The position numbers and the translations under genes are program-made. From the NCBI GenBank assembly GCA_000729835.1, contig JFHB01000063.1:62001-126000 (forward strand): a DNA stretch of 64,000 nt, read 5' to 3'. A model generated the notes under the pieces. That model worked only from the letters and a program-made list of their open reading frames with translations. It did not search any database and was not told where the DNA came from. Below, piece after piece: positions 37,044-49,536 of this stretch. Source of the DNA: Atkinsonella hypoxylon. Taxonomy: Eukaryota > Ascomycota > Sordariomycetes > Hypocreales > Clavicipitaceae. Position 1 is the stretch's first letter; each line of letters begins with the position of its first letter.

Positions 37044-38050
37044 GATTGCGAAGCCTGTGACCGACCGGGTACGCACTTCATGCTTGTACCAGCAAATGTC
37101 CTCTACAAGCAAGCCTCACTTTGCATTCCATCCCATCCGGGCCGTCCCAAGGAAACGAGAAATGCCCACGTCAAGATACACGATAGCTTCGCAAAACAGC
37201 CACGCACAATGCTCATCAGGTTCGACGACAGCCACGCCAGGGCCCCCTCCTTTGTCTCCCGCTGCTGTGCTGCACCTTCATCATGTAAACGCTTACACGC
37301 CTTGCCGAATCCCAGCCCGCGACACCTCATTCAAGATCATGGTTGGCACGAATTTCACAATCTCCGTAGACTCCAAGATCCGCGTCTCAAAGACCACTAG
37401 ACGCGAGGAAAGAACGTCGTGTTTCATGTATGACCTTGAAGTACAATAATCGTCCTTGCGCTACCATGTACATTGGCGTCTCCGCGGTCAAAGGTCCCCT
37501 TTCCGCTTCATATGTAGTCCAAAAAGTTCACGAACCTGTTTGAAGCCAGCCAAGGTAATTTTGCACATCCGGAAAACTACTTCCCACAGCGTAGCATCCG
37601 TACAATATGTCCCATCATTCGGCGACTTTGCAACTCAATTCAAGGCTGCGGAAACATAACCGCCAATGCACGACAGCCTGCATATTTATCAGACATGGAA
37701 CTAAGTTCTTTGGAATATCATTTAATCCTTTATCTATATAATCAAAAGAGGAGGGGATATACGCAATACCCTAGAAAGCGAACAATCAAAGTGTAAAAAA
37801 ACAACCCCCTGGTTGTCAGATGCGGATTGAACCCCTGTCCTGCAAGGACCATGCCAAGTCTCCCATGTTACAGGCGCCGGATTAAAAAAAAGAAAAGAAA
37901 GAAAAGGATTATCAAAGTGGAAATGAAAACGGAGCAACCAGTAAAGAACTTTTTCGATTCAAAGGTCTGAGTTGAGGACATAATTGTCTTATGCTTCTTC
38001 ATTCTCCAATGTTTCTTTACTCCGTTGCGCGCCGCTGATCACCCTGTTCG

Positions 38051-41000
38051 TCAGCTGCCTTCGCTTGGTTTTTCCTTTTCTTCGGTATTTCCTCCTTCAG
38101 ACCTTTCTTCCGCCGACGGCCGTCCTCTGGGTTGCCACCCCGCCGCAATACCAGCGGCGACAATACCCGCCATGACGGTCGGTGCGCCCAATGCCGAATT
38201 GGATCTTGATCGATTAGATCTTGATCTGGCACGGGAATCGGGTGTAGCGCACGGCGATCCAAAGCTGTCCTCTCTGGTCGGCGTTTGCGGCACGTGCATC
38301 GAGTTGGATCTCGAGTGTGACGGGCTGCGAGATCGCTGCATGATCGTCTCCTTTGGATGCTGAATAGCGAACCTCAGATTGTTCAGACGGCCTCCTTTCA
38401 TTCGTCTGAGGAAGTTGAGTTCGTCTCGGACATCAGCCAAAGGCTCAGGATACATATTCATCTCTTCGTCTGACACGGTCAAGCCGGGAACACCGTGATT
38501 TCGGTTCTTCATGAAGCTCGGCACCATTTCCAGAATGATCCAGTCAGGAATCAGGCGGATAATAACTGCTACAGGGATCGAAATAAAGCCGAGAACAAGA
38601 GCAATCCCCCACAAGGTGCCTGCTACAGCTGAGTCACTTGGCGGATCAGCGATCTGGAAGGCGTCACCGCCAACAAAAATGATGAGCACCTGACCACCAC
38701 ACATAATGATGCTGATGGAAACAAAGAACCAATTCTTGGTAAGGCCTTCAAAAATGTTGAACCTATTATCAAGGCGTCGGTTGCTGCAATAACTCGTTAG
38801 TATTTCATAAGATCCAACGATAAAGATTGGCTTAGCATCTGATGCGCACTTACTTCCACTGGTTGAATATCTGCATCCAAACAAAGGTATTGAAGACGAG
38901 CGTGTTGATCTGACCGGGCTCGGGAATGTCGTTGGGGCCGGGAAGTGGCAAGATCCCTTTAGGGCTTCCGTAATAGAGGAGAAAAGTAATGACGAGCTGG
39001 TACAGCGCTTGACCAATAATCATCTTCCACATTGTGACTGAGATGATTGAGGAACCCCTTGGCTCGGGCTTTCTTTCCAAAACGCTGTCTTGGGGGGGAT
39101 CGGTGGCGAGAGCCAACGCAGCCAGCGTATCCATGATGAGGTTCACCCAGAGCAACTGCACAGCAGTCAGAACGGAGCTCTGCTTGTCGCTGGACACGGC
39201 TGTGACGAATGTCAGAACCACGGCCGTAACGTTGACTGTGAGCTGGAACTGGAGAAATCGCTTGACGGCGTCGTTGACAGCGCGGCCCCACTTGAGGGCT
39301 TTGACGATGCTGGCGAAGTTGTCGTCCATAAGAATGATAGCTGAGGCTTCCTTGGCAACCTCGGTTCCAGCAATGCCCATAGAGAAGCCGACATCAGCCA
39401 TCTTCAGCGCGGGCGCGTCGTTGGTGCCGTCACCAGTCACAGCCACCGTTTCACCCTTGTCCTTCAATCTCTTGACCAAGATACGCTTGTCCTCGGGACT
39501 GGATCGAGCCAGCACGTGAAGCTTGGGAATAATTCGTTCTTGTTCGCGCTTGCTTAGGTTTCGGAAATCGGGCCCTTCCATGACGATGCTGTCAGGCTGA
39601 AGAATACCACACTCCTTCGCAATGGCCTGCGCGGTAAGTTTGTTATCCCCTGTAACCATGCGAACAACAACACCGGCCTTTTGGCAAAGCTTGACAGAAT
39701 CATAGACTCCCTCACGAAGAGGATCTTGTATACCAACCATGCCGATGAAAGTCATCTCCTGGAATAAGTCTTCGAACTCGACGTCGTTGCCGCCACCTTC
39801 CCCTCGGCGGGTATTCTTGGGCGGCCACGCCTCGAGATCCTTGTAGCAAATACCAATAGTACGCAGTGAGCGGGTGGCATATGTCTCGATCAATTTGCTG
39901 ATTGTCTGGTGGTCGCGTTGTCCGAGACGCGCAACGGAATCGTTGACCGAGGGGTCGCTCAGCGTCTGCGTGCATTTGGCAAGGAGAATCTCGGAAGCAC
40001 CCTTGACAAGGAGTCTGGCACCGCCCTTCGGGAGCTTGACGACAATACCCATGCACTTGCGACCAGAGTCGAATGGTATGACTTGCAGCGTAGTGGCATT
40101 TTCACGTTCTTCGCTGACAGGACCCATGCCGAGGTATGCCTTAGCAAAAAGCAGCAGGGCCGACTCGGTCTTGGACCCGATAAAGGTCTTTTCACCATCT
40201 ACTTCACCTTCAAAAGCAGTAGAGTTCAGAGCTATGGACTTGAGCAGCAAGTCCTTGACTGGATCACTCAGCGATGTTGCCAGTTCACTAGGTGAAACTT
40301 CGGGCGTGTTGTCAAAGGGACCGTCATTGTCTTCCGCTTCATAATCTGAGCCTTGACGGGCATGGCCGAAACGGTGAGTTAGACCAATAGTGCCGGCCAC
40401 AACTTGCATCTTGTTTTGCGTCAAGGTACCAGTCTTGTCCGAACAAATCGTTGTGGCATTCCCCATAACTTCACAAGCCTTGAGATGGCGAACCAGGTTG
40501 GCGTCTTTAAGCATTCGAGTAGTGGCAAAAGCAAGAGCCAAGGTGACAGCAAGTGGCAGTCCTTCTGGTACAGCCACGACGATGATTGTAACAACGACGA
40601 TGAAGATTTCCAAAAAGCTCTGTCCTTTTTGTGCTGGGGTGACAGAGTCAGGCTGCTTGGGCAACTTCACAAGGAACTCGATAAAGAGAACCAAGAACAG
40701 TAGCAGACCCGCGGCACCGCCGAGCTTCGCGATATACGTCGCAATAACATTCAGCTTAGCCTGCAATGGTGTCATCTCTGGGTCCTCATTGAGAGCCATG
40801 AGTGTTTTCCCGTAAGATGAGTAAATACCAGTGGACGTGGCCATGTACGTTCCAACACCCTCCATGATTCGCGCTCCGGATTGGATGAAGGGGTCCATCT
40901 TTTTCAGACTTTCGTGGTTTTTGATAGCGGAATACACTTCATCACCAGGCCGTTTGCGGATTATGTCAGACTCACCCGTGGTCTGGGATTCATCACACTT

Positions 41001-42263
41001 GACATTGAAGCCATCGATAAGAACGCCATCGACGGGGACCAAGTCGCCAGGCTCGAGGTGAACGACATCGCCAACCATGATGTCAAAGACAGAAATCTCA
41101 ATCGTCTTACCGGACCGAATGACTTTCACGTTTCGATCTTGCTTCTTCTTGTTCAGTCGGGCAAATTGGCGCTCTTTCGAGTAGTCATTGAGAGACCCGA
41201 CAATGACCACAATGGCAATGGCCACGATGATGGCTACGCCTTCGACCCATTCAACCTTGGCCTCGCCATTTTTATGCTCTCCGCCAAAAGTTTGGTAGAG
41301 ACCGACAGCGAGACTGATGACAGCAGCAATAGACAACAAAATCAACACCTTGTCGTTGTAAGTGATCCACATGAGCTGAAGCAGACTCTTTCCTTTCTTA
41401 ACTGGCAGCCGATTATCGCGAAATACTCGGTAGCGGTCAGCAAAAGCGTCGTTGCTCAGGTGATCACGCGGCTGTGTTTTTGTCATTGCCGTGCCATTAG
41501 AACGTGTCGTGACTGATTCATTACTTTCAGCTGTTGCTTCTTCAAACGATATTTTTCCATCTAAATGTGTCTCATCACTGCTCAGTCCTGATTTTCGGTT
41601 TGACCGTAGACCCTTCTCGAGACCTTGTAGGCCACCCAAGGCAAAGAAAGCTGGTAGACTCTTGGGGTTAAACATCTTATTGAGCTGGCCGGGACTGAAA
41701 GCAAATGGATTGTTTTCGACCTTATAATCCTCCTCAGTGCCGGCGTCTGGAGTCAGAGCTTTCTGGTCTTTCATGACCTTTTCATTACCACCAGTCTTGA
41801 GTTTGTCCGTCTGCGTATAGGTGGAGGCAACGACAGTAGTTTCACCATGCGAGGCCACTGATCGGGCTACATCATCAGAGTCCACAGAGTTCTGCCTTTC
41901 TCTTAGGTTGTTGGGAACAGACAAGAATCCTACACCTCCGTCATTCGAGCGCGCCTGTATGGGAGTTGATACATTATGGGGACTAGTTGGCCGGCTTTCG
42001 CGGCTATCGAAGGAAGTATCTGCTCTGACATCTGGTCGTTGTTGGCTGCTGAAGCCAAATGGGGGGTTAACGGCAGTAGATGGACTCACTGCGTCGTCGG
42101 GGGGGCAAATGGGCGATATCGTAGGCTGTGTGTGTTGCGACTCGCGTGGCATCTCGACGATATTGCCAGTGTTGTGATTGTTTGAGGCAACGAGAGTTGT
42201 GTCAATATTGATGGTGGGACTGGTTTTATACAAGTCAGCATCAAGAAACAAAGACTCAGTCAT
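38051..42263 (-). CDS. P-type calcium-transporting ATPase, Pmc1 (vacuolar) type
   Basis: Two exons (42263-38854 and 38783-38051) give 1,380 residues. It pumps Ca2+ out of the cytosol, in fungi usually into the vacuole. P-type signatures are clear: TTGESD, the gating-helix PEGLPLAVTLAL (Pmc1/PMCA type IIB), the phosphorylated Asp in CSDKTGTLTQNKM (about 609), and GDGTNDAPALKMADVGF with AGTEVAKEASAI. About ten membrane spans fit. A long Ser/Thr-rich N-terminus (about 280 residues) precedes the first span; NPFAFSPGQLNKMFNPKSL is a family motif. The C-terminal tail is Arg/Ser-rich. There is no long calmodulin-binding C-terminus as in animal PMCA. The intron lies between two membrane spans. A CrzA-like site lies upstream. 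Confidence 0.94.
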
Positions 42264-42395
42264 GTGAATTAATGCGCGAAGCCACTAAGAACGTGTTGCA
42301 AGCTTTGACCAAAGGATTAGCACGTACGCCCGTCTTCGCCCCCCAGGAGAACGCTGCTCCATTTCGCTGGCGTCTGGCATCTTCGTAGGCACACA

Positions 42396-42404
42396 CACAG
42401 CCAC
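42396..42404 (-). promoter_or_regulatory. CrzA-like site upstream of the Ca2+-ATPase
   Basis: On the minus strand this reads GTGGCTGTG, matching G[T/G]GGC[T/A]G[T/G]G, the consensus I recall for the calcineurin-responsive factor CrzA in Aspergillus. It lies 133 bp before the ATG. Calcium ATPases of this type are known CrzA/Crz1 targets. Only one copy was seen, so this is inference. Confidence 0.4.
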
Positions 42405-45400
42405 CTCAACGGAGGAGCAGGCGGACAGAGAACAGACGCGACGGAGGGACGGGAAGGCTATGCGGGAGCAATTCTTTGAGATGCCATCAGGTAATTAAAG
42501 GCGTACGGGACTGCGCAAAATGGTACCGCACTAGGATCATTCGTGAGTCGGGATATCGACAGAGGTGTAGATAGTATGGTCGAAGAAGGGTGGAGGGAGG
42601 CAGAATTGGTGCAAACGAGGTCGCCAGTCGAGATTCAGGCAAAAAGGAAGAGAACCAGGAATTAGAGTTGAAGGAGTGTATGCGGAACAAAGTCAATGAT
42701 ACTGGTGGCGTCCACAGAGCACCACCCGCAAAAGAGTGCAATAGTTACAATGCCTACATTAAATGTAGTGAGGTTGCTGGAACTGCAGGGCTTACCGAAT
42801 GAGGTGCAGTCGATGAGGCAGTGCAAAACACGAAAATGTTTATTCGAATTGGGTGGGACGACAGATAAATCACGATCTCCACTTGGGGCTGTACAAGGAG
42901 ACACCTGAATAGCAGGGTTGATTCAAAGGATCTTGAGGTAGCTTTTTGTACATGAGACAGTTAGATAATTCAGTTCTCTTTGTTTATGTGAAAACTGCTC
43001 TAAGGATTTCCAATATCCATTGCGACAGCGGAAGCGGGAGGCCAGCATGGAAGGATCCCAAGCGCTCGTCTGCGCCTTTGTCCGTGTTGCAGATTTAAGC
43101 ATCTCTATGATACTCATACTGTACTCCGTACGGACTAGACTTATCCTTCCATAGCGATCCACTTTTCCTCACTGGCTCCATGGGGTAACTCTTTACCTCG
43201 AGTGACTTGTGGTGCTCTTCTTGAGTGGTGGGGATGTGGGACGTCGGATGTAGAAATTGGTATGTGGATGTGCTTCCTAGAAACAATGTTTTGATAGGCC
43301 CACAACCCTTGTCGGTACGAAAGTACCTACCTTATGAGCAGGTGAGAGAGCGTCATGGGCAGAAAGCATCTCTAGGAGGGCTCCAATGATGTTCCGGCAG
43401 GCATCGACTGCCGATAAGCGCTGCTGCTAAGGGGGGTACGTACAGTACCATTCTTGCAAGCCACGTCGCAGTCTACCTAGGTAGGTATTAGTTAATACTA
43501 AGGCTCTAAGATACCAAACTTCATGGGGTACCGCGCCGCCGACCCATAGCACAAAGAGCACCCATATCAAAGTGTAGAAAGTGCCCGTCTTTTTCAATTG
43601 CTGTTCCGGTACTCCTGGTCTGCAAGAAGCACAAACAGGTCTCCGAATTTATGCCAAAGAAAGTGCTAATATCATGCCTCAGGCAGATAACTAGGTCTTG
43701 GCAGCGCGAGCCTATGGGAAATTCCGCGCAACTGTGGCGGCCTCCTGCAGTGGCTGATGCGCAGTGGTAATGAGGCTGAGTCGTCAAGGTATTCGCGTCC
43801 GCCCTAACTAGGTACACCTACCTTGGTACCTAGGTAGATAGTGATGTCAACTGGCAGAGTCCTTGTCATAGTTAGCGCTTCGATTTGACAGATTGCCCTA
43901 GAGTAGCCAAGTCATTTGCTAGTTCCGCCACCTTGAACGTCATACAGAGCGGCTGCGGCGACCTAATGTTATGACGGACTGTTATCGTGCGGAGCACTCC
44001 GTATTCCTTTAACCCACACCGCTGTAAACCCAGGCGAGGCACTGACATTTCGCAGACATGCCAGGTTTAGCGAGGTCTTGTAGTTGGTGGAACCTCCAAG
44101 GCGCGATTAAAATTGGCGACCGCGTGCCTAGCAAAGCCCGGCAGGCCAGTGGCACCTTTGGATGGCGGCCCGCACGTGCCACGGAGGACAGGAATGCTTT
44201 AATGAGAAGATGGAAAATAAACAGGCAGAAAGAATAGTTACTGGGGCACCTATTCCGTAACACCTTCTCATTCGGCCTGCTCTTTGATCCATAATCCCGA
44301 ACACTACATCTCGTCTTTGCAAGATTCACACTGGGAGAATATACTTGAGCCCTTGTTCAAATTTGCGCAAGAACATGACAGTGTGATAAACGTGCTCGCT
44401 AACTTTACATAAATTAGACTGTTCATCTCGTTTTTATCCCTTTGCGTGCCAAAGGTCACGTTTTTTAACTTCAAGGCTGTACAGATAAACTTCCTCTCCT
44501 ATAGAATTGTATATACGAATTCGAAGATTCCCCCATTTACTAATCTGATTGGTTGACTAGTCATCGTGACCTAGCTGTCATCTCGTGGCTGTGGCACTCG
44601 GACGAATATTTATTACTTTTTGTTGTATTTTAACTATATAAGTTTTAATTCAACATAGCTATAGGTCACGTCAGGTGGCGCATGTAGTCTTGTAATATCA
44701 TTCCAGGAGCAGAGCGTATCGCCTTGGTGCCGATCAGCCACCAGACATTTACATTTCGACACCTTCCATTTTCTCCTCGCTGGCTCAATAGGCGACCTTT
44801 CCAAGCTTTGGTATCCGCGAGATCCCTAGCGCAGATTGCCAAGACGTGCGATGCAACTCTTGATAAAGCAAGATATTCCATGGTCCTTGTATTCATTCAT
44901 ATCCCTGTCGGTATGTCGCTACAGGTGATGTGTCGCGCGATGGTAGGCCGGACCCAAACCAAAGCACCTCTTTCTTCCAAGTCTATGGGTCCACCAGCTG
45001 ATTCGTGACCCCATGAGCGCCTTACGTGATAGTTGCAATGGCAGAAGTGAGTGCCCCGGATTCTGTTTCGGTTCATGGCGTGGCGGGAAGTCAACAGCGC
45101 GGCTAGCCAGCAGGTGCTCACGGGCAATTTGTTTGTACTAACAATCTACTCCCAAACCAAATCCCCGCTAGTTACTCCGCATAGAAATACATCGGTGTAT
45201 ATGCAAAGATGCCAGTTTCCTTGCTAAATTCCGAAATTGGACTGTCAAGTCAGTCAGGCTCAAATTGGGTTGGAAAAAAAAAAAAACCGATAGTTACATT
45301 TGATGCGCAGATGCAAAGGCAGATTCTGTCACCCAATGAAGCTAGCCGCCGCCGACGAAATACAATTTCCGTCGGAAGTCGCGTCGAGGACTTCGCGCAT

Positions 45401-45956
45401 TGGCTTATGCTGCTCTCCGTGCGACGTGGTGTGGCAATTGCTGCTTACGGTACGAAATCGGCCTTATTAGCTAGCTCAGCTTGTACTCTCGGCAATAGGT
45501 CATGGAAGCCCGCACACACAAAAGCTGACAGGCAGGAGAAAGTGTTTTTTTTAAAAAAAAAAAAAAGGACAAAAAATATATATATTAAACCCGGGATTCA
45601 TGTACCCCCACCTGCGCTCCAGCCCTCCGGCAATCGCCACAGTGTACTCTTGTCGTCATCCTCGATGCCGACAGCTTTTTGTCACACGCTGCGAGCCGGA
45701 ACATTCAAGTTAGCATCTGTTTCCTCTTTCCTGTTTCGTCCGATCTGCAGTGCTCAGCCTCATTTCCAACCAAGTACTCCTTCACAATGATGCTAGGTCT
45801 TGCAAAGTGATTCGGCTATGGTCATTGATTTTATACGGCCCTTTTTTCTTTTTTTTTTTCCCCTTTTTGTGTGTGATCTTGTTCCGAAAACAAGTCACCT
45901 GGCCCCCGTGGCCGGGCCGCTTCCAGCCGCTTGGTCGACACAGAGAGAAATATCTT

Positions 45957-45975
45957 CCCCCCCCCCCCCCCCCCC
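45957..45975 (+). repeat. 19-base C homopolymer
   Basis: An uninterrupted run of C in intergenic DNA, one of several long G/C homopolymers in the window. Confidence 0.85.
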
Positions 45976-46927
45976 ATCGCGAAGCTAGCCACATATCCCA
46001 TGCGACCGCGCTCGAAACATACCAAACATTCATTCTGTGATATTTGGCGAAGGGGGGCAGAGCCACTTTAAACGGCTGTGCACGTCTTGGCAACTCTGAC
46101 TTGGTTTGTTCGCGGTCAGATACACGCTTTGGGCATGTCTTACGTTTTGCAAGCTTCATGGTCCCATTTGAATAAATTAACCGTCTGACGTCTTAGGAAG
46201 GGGAAACGCTGCGTCTATTTGACGCGAGTCTTGAAAGCCGTGAGAGCAGCCATGCCACTTCCTTGCCAAGAAGACACATGGTTCTGCATCTTGAAACTCT
46301 CACCACCCTCGCTCGAAATGGATGCGGCTAGAAAGCCGTCACCGCGGGGAAACACGGCGTCACCGTTGTGGTCGTACCATGTCTATTCCGTAGGTCGGAT
46401 GAGTAGCTGCAGGCTGCAGCAGAGGCAGTGGGTGCACCCAATCTGTCGTCCGTCCGAGATGTCCTGGACACGCTAAGTCTTGTGCTCCGGGGCAATTCTC
46501 CCAAGAAACAACTCTCTTGCTATCCACAGTACAATCTAGTCCTTCCCCAGGCCATGTCAATCGTCCTTGTCCCCGCCAAGATAATGTATTTGCATGCCAT
46601 GAGTGACACGTGATCATACGTCGTATTGCGCCTCCAATCTCAGCATCATCGTACTGTGAGAATGGAAGAACTCAACCTCAAGTCGACAACTTTGCCTGCC
46701 TAATCTGCCTTTTTTTTTTTTTCTATTTTCCATTCCACGTAGGCTGTCACGGTTGAAAACCCAGGAGCATAATCATGGAATAAATTAGGTTCCGAGAGGT
46801 TCTGTTATGGTACCTTGAAGTGACAATGCGCCCCAACGCATCTAATTCCATATGCTCATTTTCCAATACCAACCTTTCTATTCCCAGTACAACAACGACA
46901 TGCAACCCTAGTCAACCCAAATCGAGC

Positions 46928-49536
46928 TCACCTCCTGCCCAAATCAATCTCCCTCACAGAAACCATATTCGCATCCTCCCCGCCCTTCGGAACAACTCCA
47001 AAGAATCTCGCAACTCCCTTCCTCATGACACCCCTCCAAAACCCCTCCACAATCTCGCTCAAGTCCCCACCAGTCTGTTTGAAGTCCGGAAAAGCATTCA
47101 CCTCCAACAACCATGCCTCCCCGCTACCGTCGACCATGAAGTCCAGCCCAAACACTTCAAACGCATTTGGCAATGCCTGGAAATGGATAGGCATTGCTCG
47201 CGCCGCTGCCTCGAAGATCTCCCCGGTTACGCTGCATATTTGCTCGAATATCCGTGAAAGCTGATCGTGTGGAAGGGGTAAGCTCCAGAAGCGCCGGACT
47301 GAGCTCTCATTCGGTGAGTCCTGAAGACATGTGTTTGTGAGGAAGGACTGGACTTCATCGGGAGCTTCCCAAGGAGGAATGTACTGTTTCGCGGCAAAGA
47401 GGGCGAGCATATGTCTGTATACATACACATGCAGAGTGCCGGTGCAGAGAACGTAGGTACGTATGTGGAATTTCCGGTTGTCGGAAAGGAGAAGCGGAGG
47501 ATGGATGTACGGTTGAGCTACAAAGTGGCGAAGGTGTGAGGTGGTGATGTACTCGCCTGCTTCTTCGAGTGCATCTTTCTCATTTTCCGAGGCTGTGCCT
47601 TCGTCGTCACTGTCAGGACGATCAGCCTCCCATCTGTCGAATATGTCTTGGAGCTCCTCCATTGTGCTGAACAGACGAATTCCTTGTCCGCGATCACTCA
47701 TGCTCGGCTTCAAGATCCACCATTCCCTCTTGGACGGCTCGTCGCCGTTCACTCGGGCATTGCGCTCCATGCTTTCTCGAAGATCAAACGCTTCGACGAG
47801 TGCGTCGTCCAGAAACTCAGCATAGTCCAGTTCGAAGGTCTCGCTTCGCTTGACATGTGTTTTCAGGGGAGATGCTGGGTTCTTGGCTATCCAGTGATCA
47901 ACGGTGATGGATAGACAATGCTTCCGAATGAGCGCCTTCCGAATCATATAGCTGTTGATCAGACATGTTCGTGGATGTGCAGCCGCAAACTCAAAGTCGA
48001 TTGATTCATAGGGCGTGATCTGCAAGATTTTGGAGTCTGGGGGCGAGATCATCTTAGAGGCCGACGGACTAGACTTCGAGGGTGGCGTACTCGTGAGCAC
48101 CTCCACGAAATGCTGTGAAAATACGGTTTTCAATGCAGAGACTATTAGAGGCTGGACGTAGGGATCCTCATAAGCAACTAAGGCTTGGAAAACAGGTATG
48201 GATTCTGAATCCTCTCCCAGTCGTCCTTGTATGGGTACAAAGAGAGCTCCCTCCGATGACGACACAATACTGCTCTGTAAACGACTCGGACTAGAAAAAG
48301 AAAAAAACCATGGTAAGAAATAAAATTGCCACTCAGCATCAATAATCCCCCAAATGGCAAAACACAGCATATAGTACATGAAGAGGTTTGTCTACTTTCG
48401 CAGCTTATCCTTTTCTTCGTATACGAGCTCATGTATGCATGCGCAGCAAGAAATTGCACGCATGTGCTTGCAAGTATCTAACAAAAAACGTCACTTACTT
48501 ACAGTACGAATTCCTTGCCCGCGCGGTCAGCTACCGCAACCGCAAAATTGGCCTTGAGGGGGGTGATACTATTCAGCATACGATTAGCATTCATCAGGTG
48601 GCGGTATAAGGATATGGTTCAAAGGCGTGCGTAAGAAATGGTGTCGCACCAAGTATGTCCCTCGCGTACAATGCGTCCATCGTTTTCATGACCCGAGAGC
48701 TCGACACTTGTGTAAACGTCGGCCAATCTCGGCGCCCACTTGAAATGCTTATGCTTGTGGTCCTTTTCATCCTCAGCATTAGCACCGCTGTCAACCTCGC
48801 CTGCTCGGATACGAGCCTCTTCCTCATCCGGATCACTAGCATTACCCTCGATTACTTCAAAACAGCTTCCTTCTCTCCAGTAGTTCTGAAGCATATCGGC
48901 CCAAAGGGTCTTATGATGCTCAACGTCCTCTACGAGCGGAACATTGACACTGTAAAGATCAGCGCTGCCATCCGTGGGCCACTGTTTGTAAAGTGCTTCA
49001 ATAACCCGAACACTGTGTCGGCAGGCGGCCTCAACAATGACTGGATCATGGTTCCTGGTGAAAAAGGCGAAGCTGAGAGCAATGGACTTTCTTCGGCATA
49101 CTGCTGCCTCCAGTGCTGCCCCTAATGTTCCGGAGCTGAGAGCAAAGACAGACGTCGTATTGCGCCCGTAGTTTGGCCCACTGACGACAAGATCAATAGG
49201 CCCCTTCTCCTGGAAATAGTGATACAGTCCAATTTGCACACAAGAGGCTGGAGTACCGTCAATGAGGACCCATTCATCGGCATTGGCAGATGTCGAGGGC
49301 AGGTTGTGTGTCACGCCCTCAGTGTCGTCGCCGTGGACATTCACAGAGGGGGTGTAATAGAGTGGCTTGAGTGTTTGTCCAACCATGTGAGCTTTACCTA
49401 TCCATGATCTCTGGGTGTGAGGCAGGCAGACAGAGACTGTGTGTCCAGCAGTTTGAAGGTGCTTCACCAAGCAATGGACATATGGCGATGACTGTGAGGA
49501 CGGGGGTCCGTCGTCATTGGTGACAAGAATGTGCAT
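46928..49536 (-). CDS. PBY1: Pby1-type fusion: SurE-like nucleotidase plus tubulin-tyrosine ligase domain
   Basis: Three exons (49536-48650, 48568-48503, 48290-46928) give 771 residues. Residues 1-300 are a SurE family phosphatase/nucleotidase (MHILVTNDDGPP, DGTPASCVQIGL, SGPNYGRNT), with the metal-binding ND-D near the start. The 66-nt middle exon encodes ITPLKANFAVA, the normal SurE ending, and continues into the ligase half. From about 320 the tubulin-tyrosine-ligase-like ATP-grasp domain shows WWILKPSMSDRGQGIRLF (about 508), NRKFHIRTYVL and WLLEVNAFPDF. This two-domain order is that of yeast Pby1, a P-body-associated protein that binds the decapping enzyme Dcp2. Both halves keep their key motifs. 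The splice at 48650 (TG/GTGCGA) is not ideal but restores the conserved frame. Confidence 0.88.

Larger units (their letters stand above)
34593..38050. other. 3.5-kb gene-free region rich in simple repeats
   Basis: This lies between the sirtuin start and the Ca2+-ATPase stop. It contains an AAAAG pentamer array, poly-A runs, TGGCAA, GATGGAT-like and CCACCACGA repeats and a TTATTA array. About 34,700-35,830 is purine-rich on +, that is pyrimidine-rich on the sirtuin's coding strand, as fungal promoters and leaders often are. Open frames here are repeat-driven and I call no protein gene. A tRNA-like fragment is at 37,795-37,880. Confidence 0.6.
42264..46927. other. 4.7-kb gene-free region between Ca2+-ATPase and PBY1
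   Basis: Composition is ordinary. No frame exceeds about 195 codons and none shows a domain or splice structure. It contains two TACCTAGGTA palindromes (43,474 and 43,827), one TACTCCGTA (43,122), a 19-C run at 45,957-45,975 and A-runs near 45,280 and 45,550. No tRNA or other RNA gene was recognised. The first few hundred bases are the ATPase promoter. Confidence 0.55.

Noticed and set aside
36462..37449. ORFs of 166 and 194 codons in the repeat-rich region
   Set aside because: Driven by poly-A, CCACCACGA and TTATTA arrays giving runs of Val, Phe or Ile; not protein-like.
37810..37880. Functional tRNA-Ala(TGC) on the minus strand
   Set aside because: A and B box distance is too short and the T-stem and acceptor do not pair; kept only as a tRNA-like remnant.
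45209..45790. 193-codon open frame near an A-run
   Set aside because: Contains KKKK and poly-Phe-type stretches from homopolymers, no recognisable domain.
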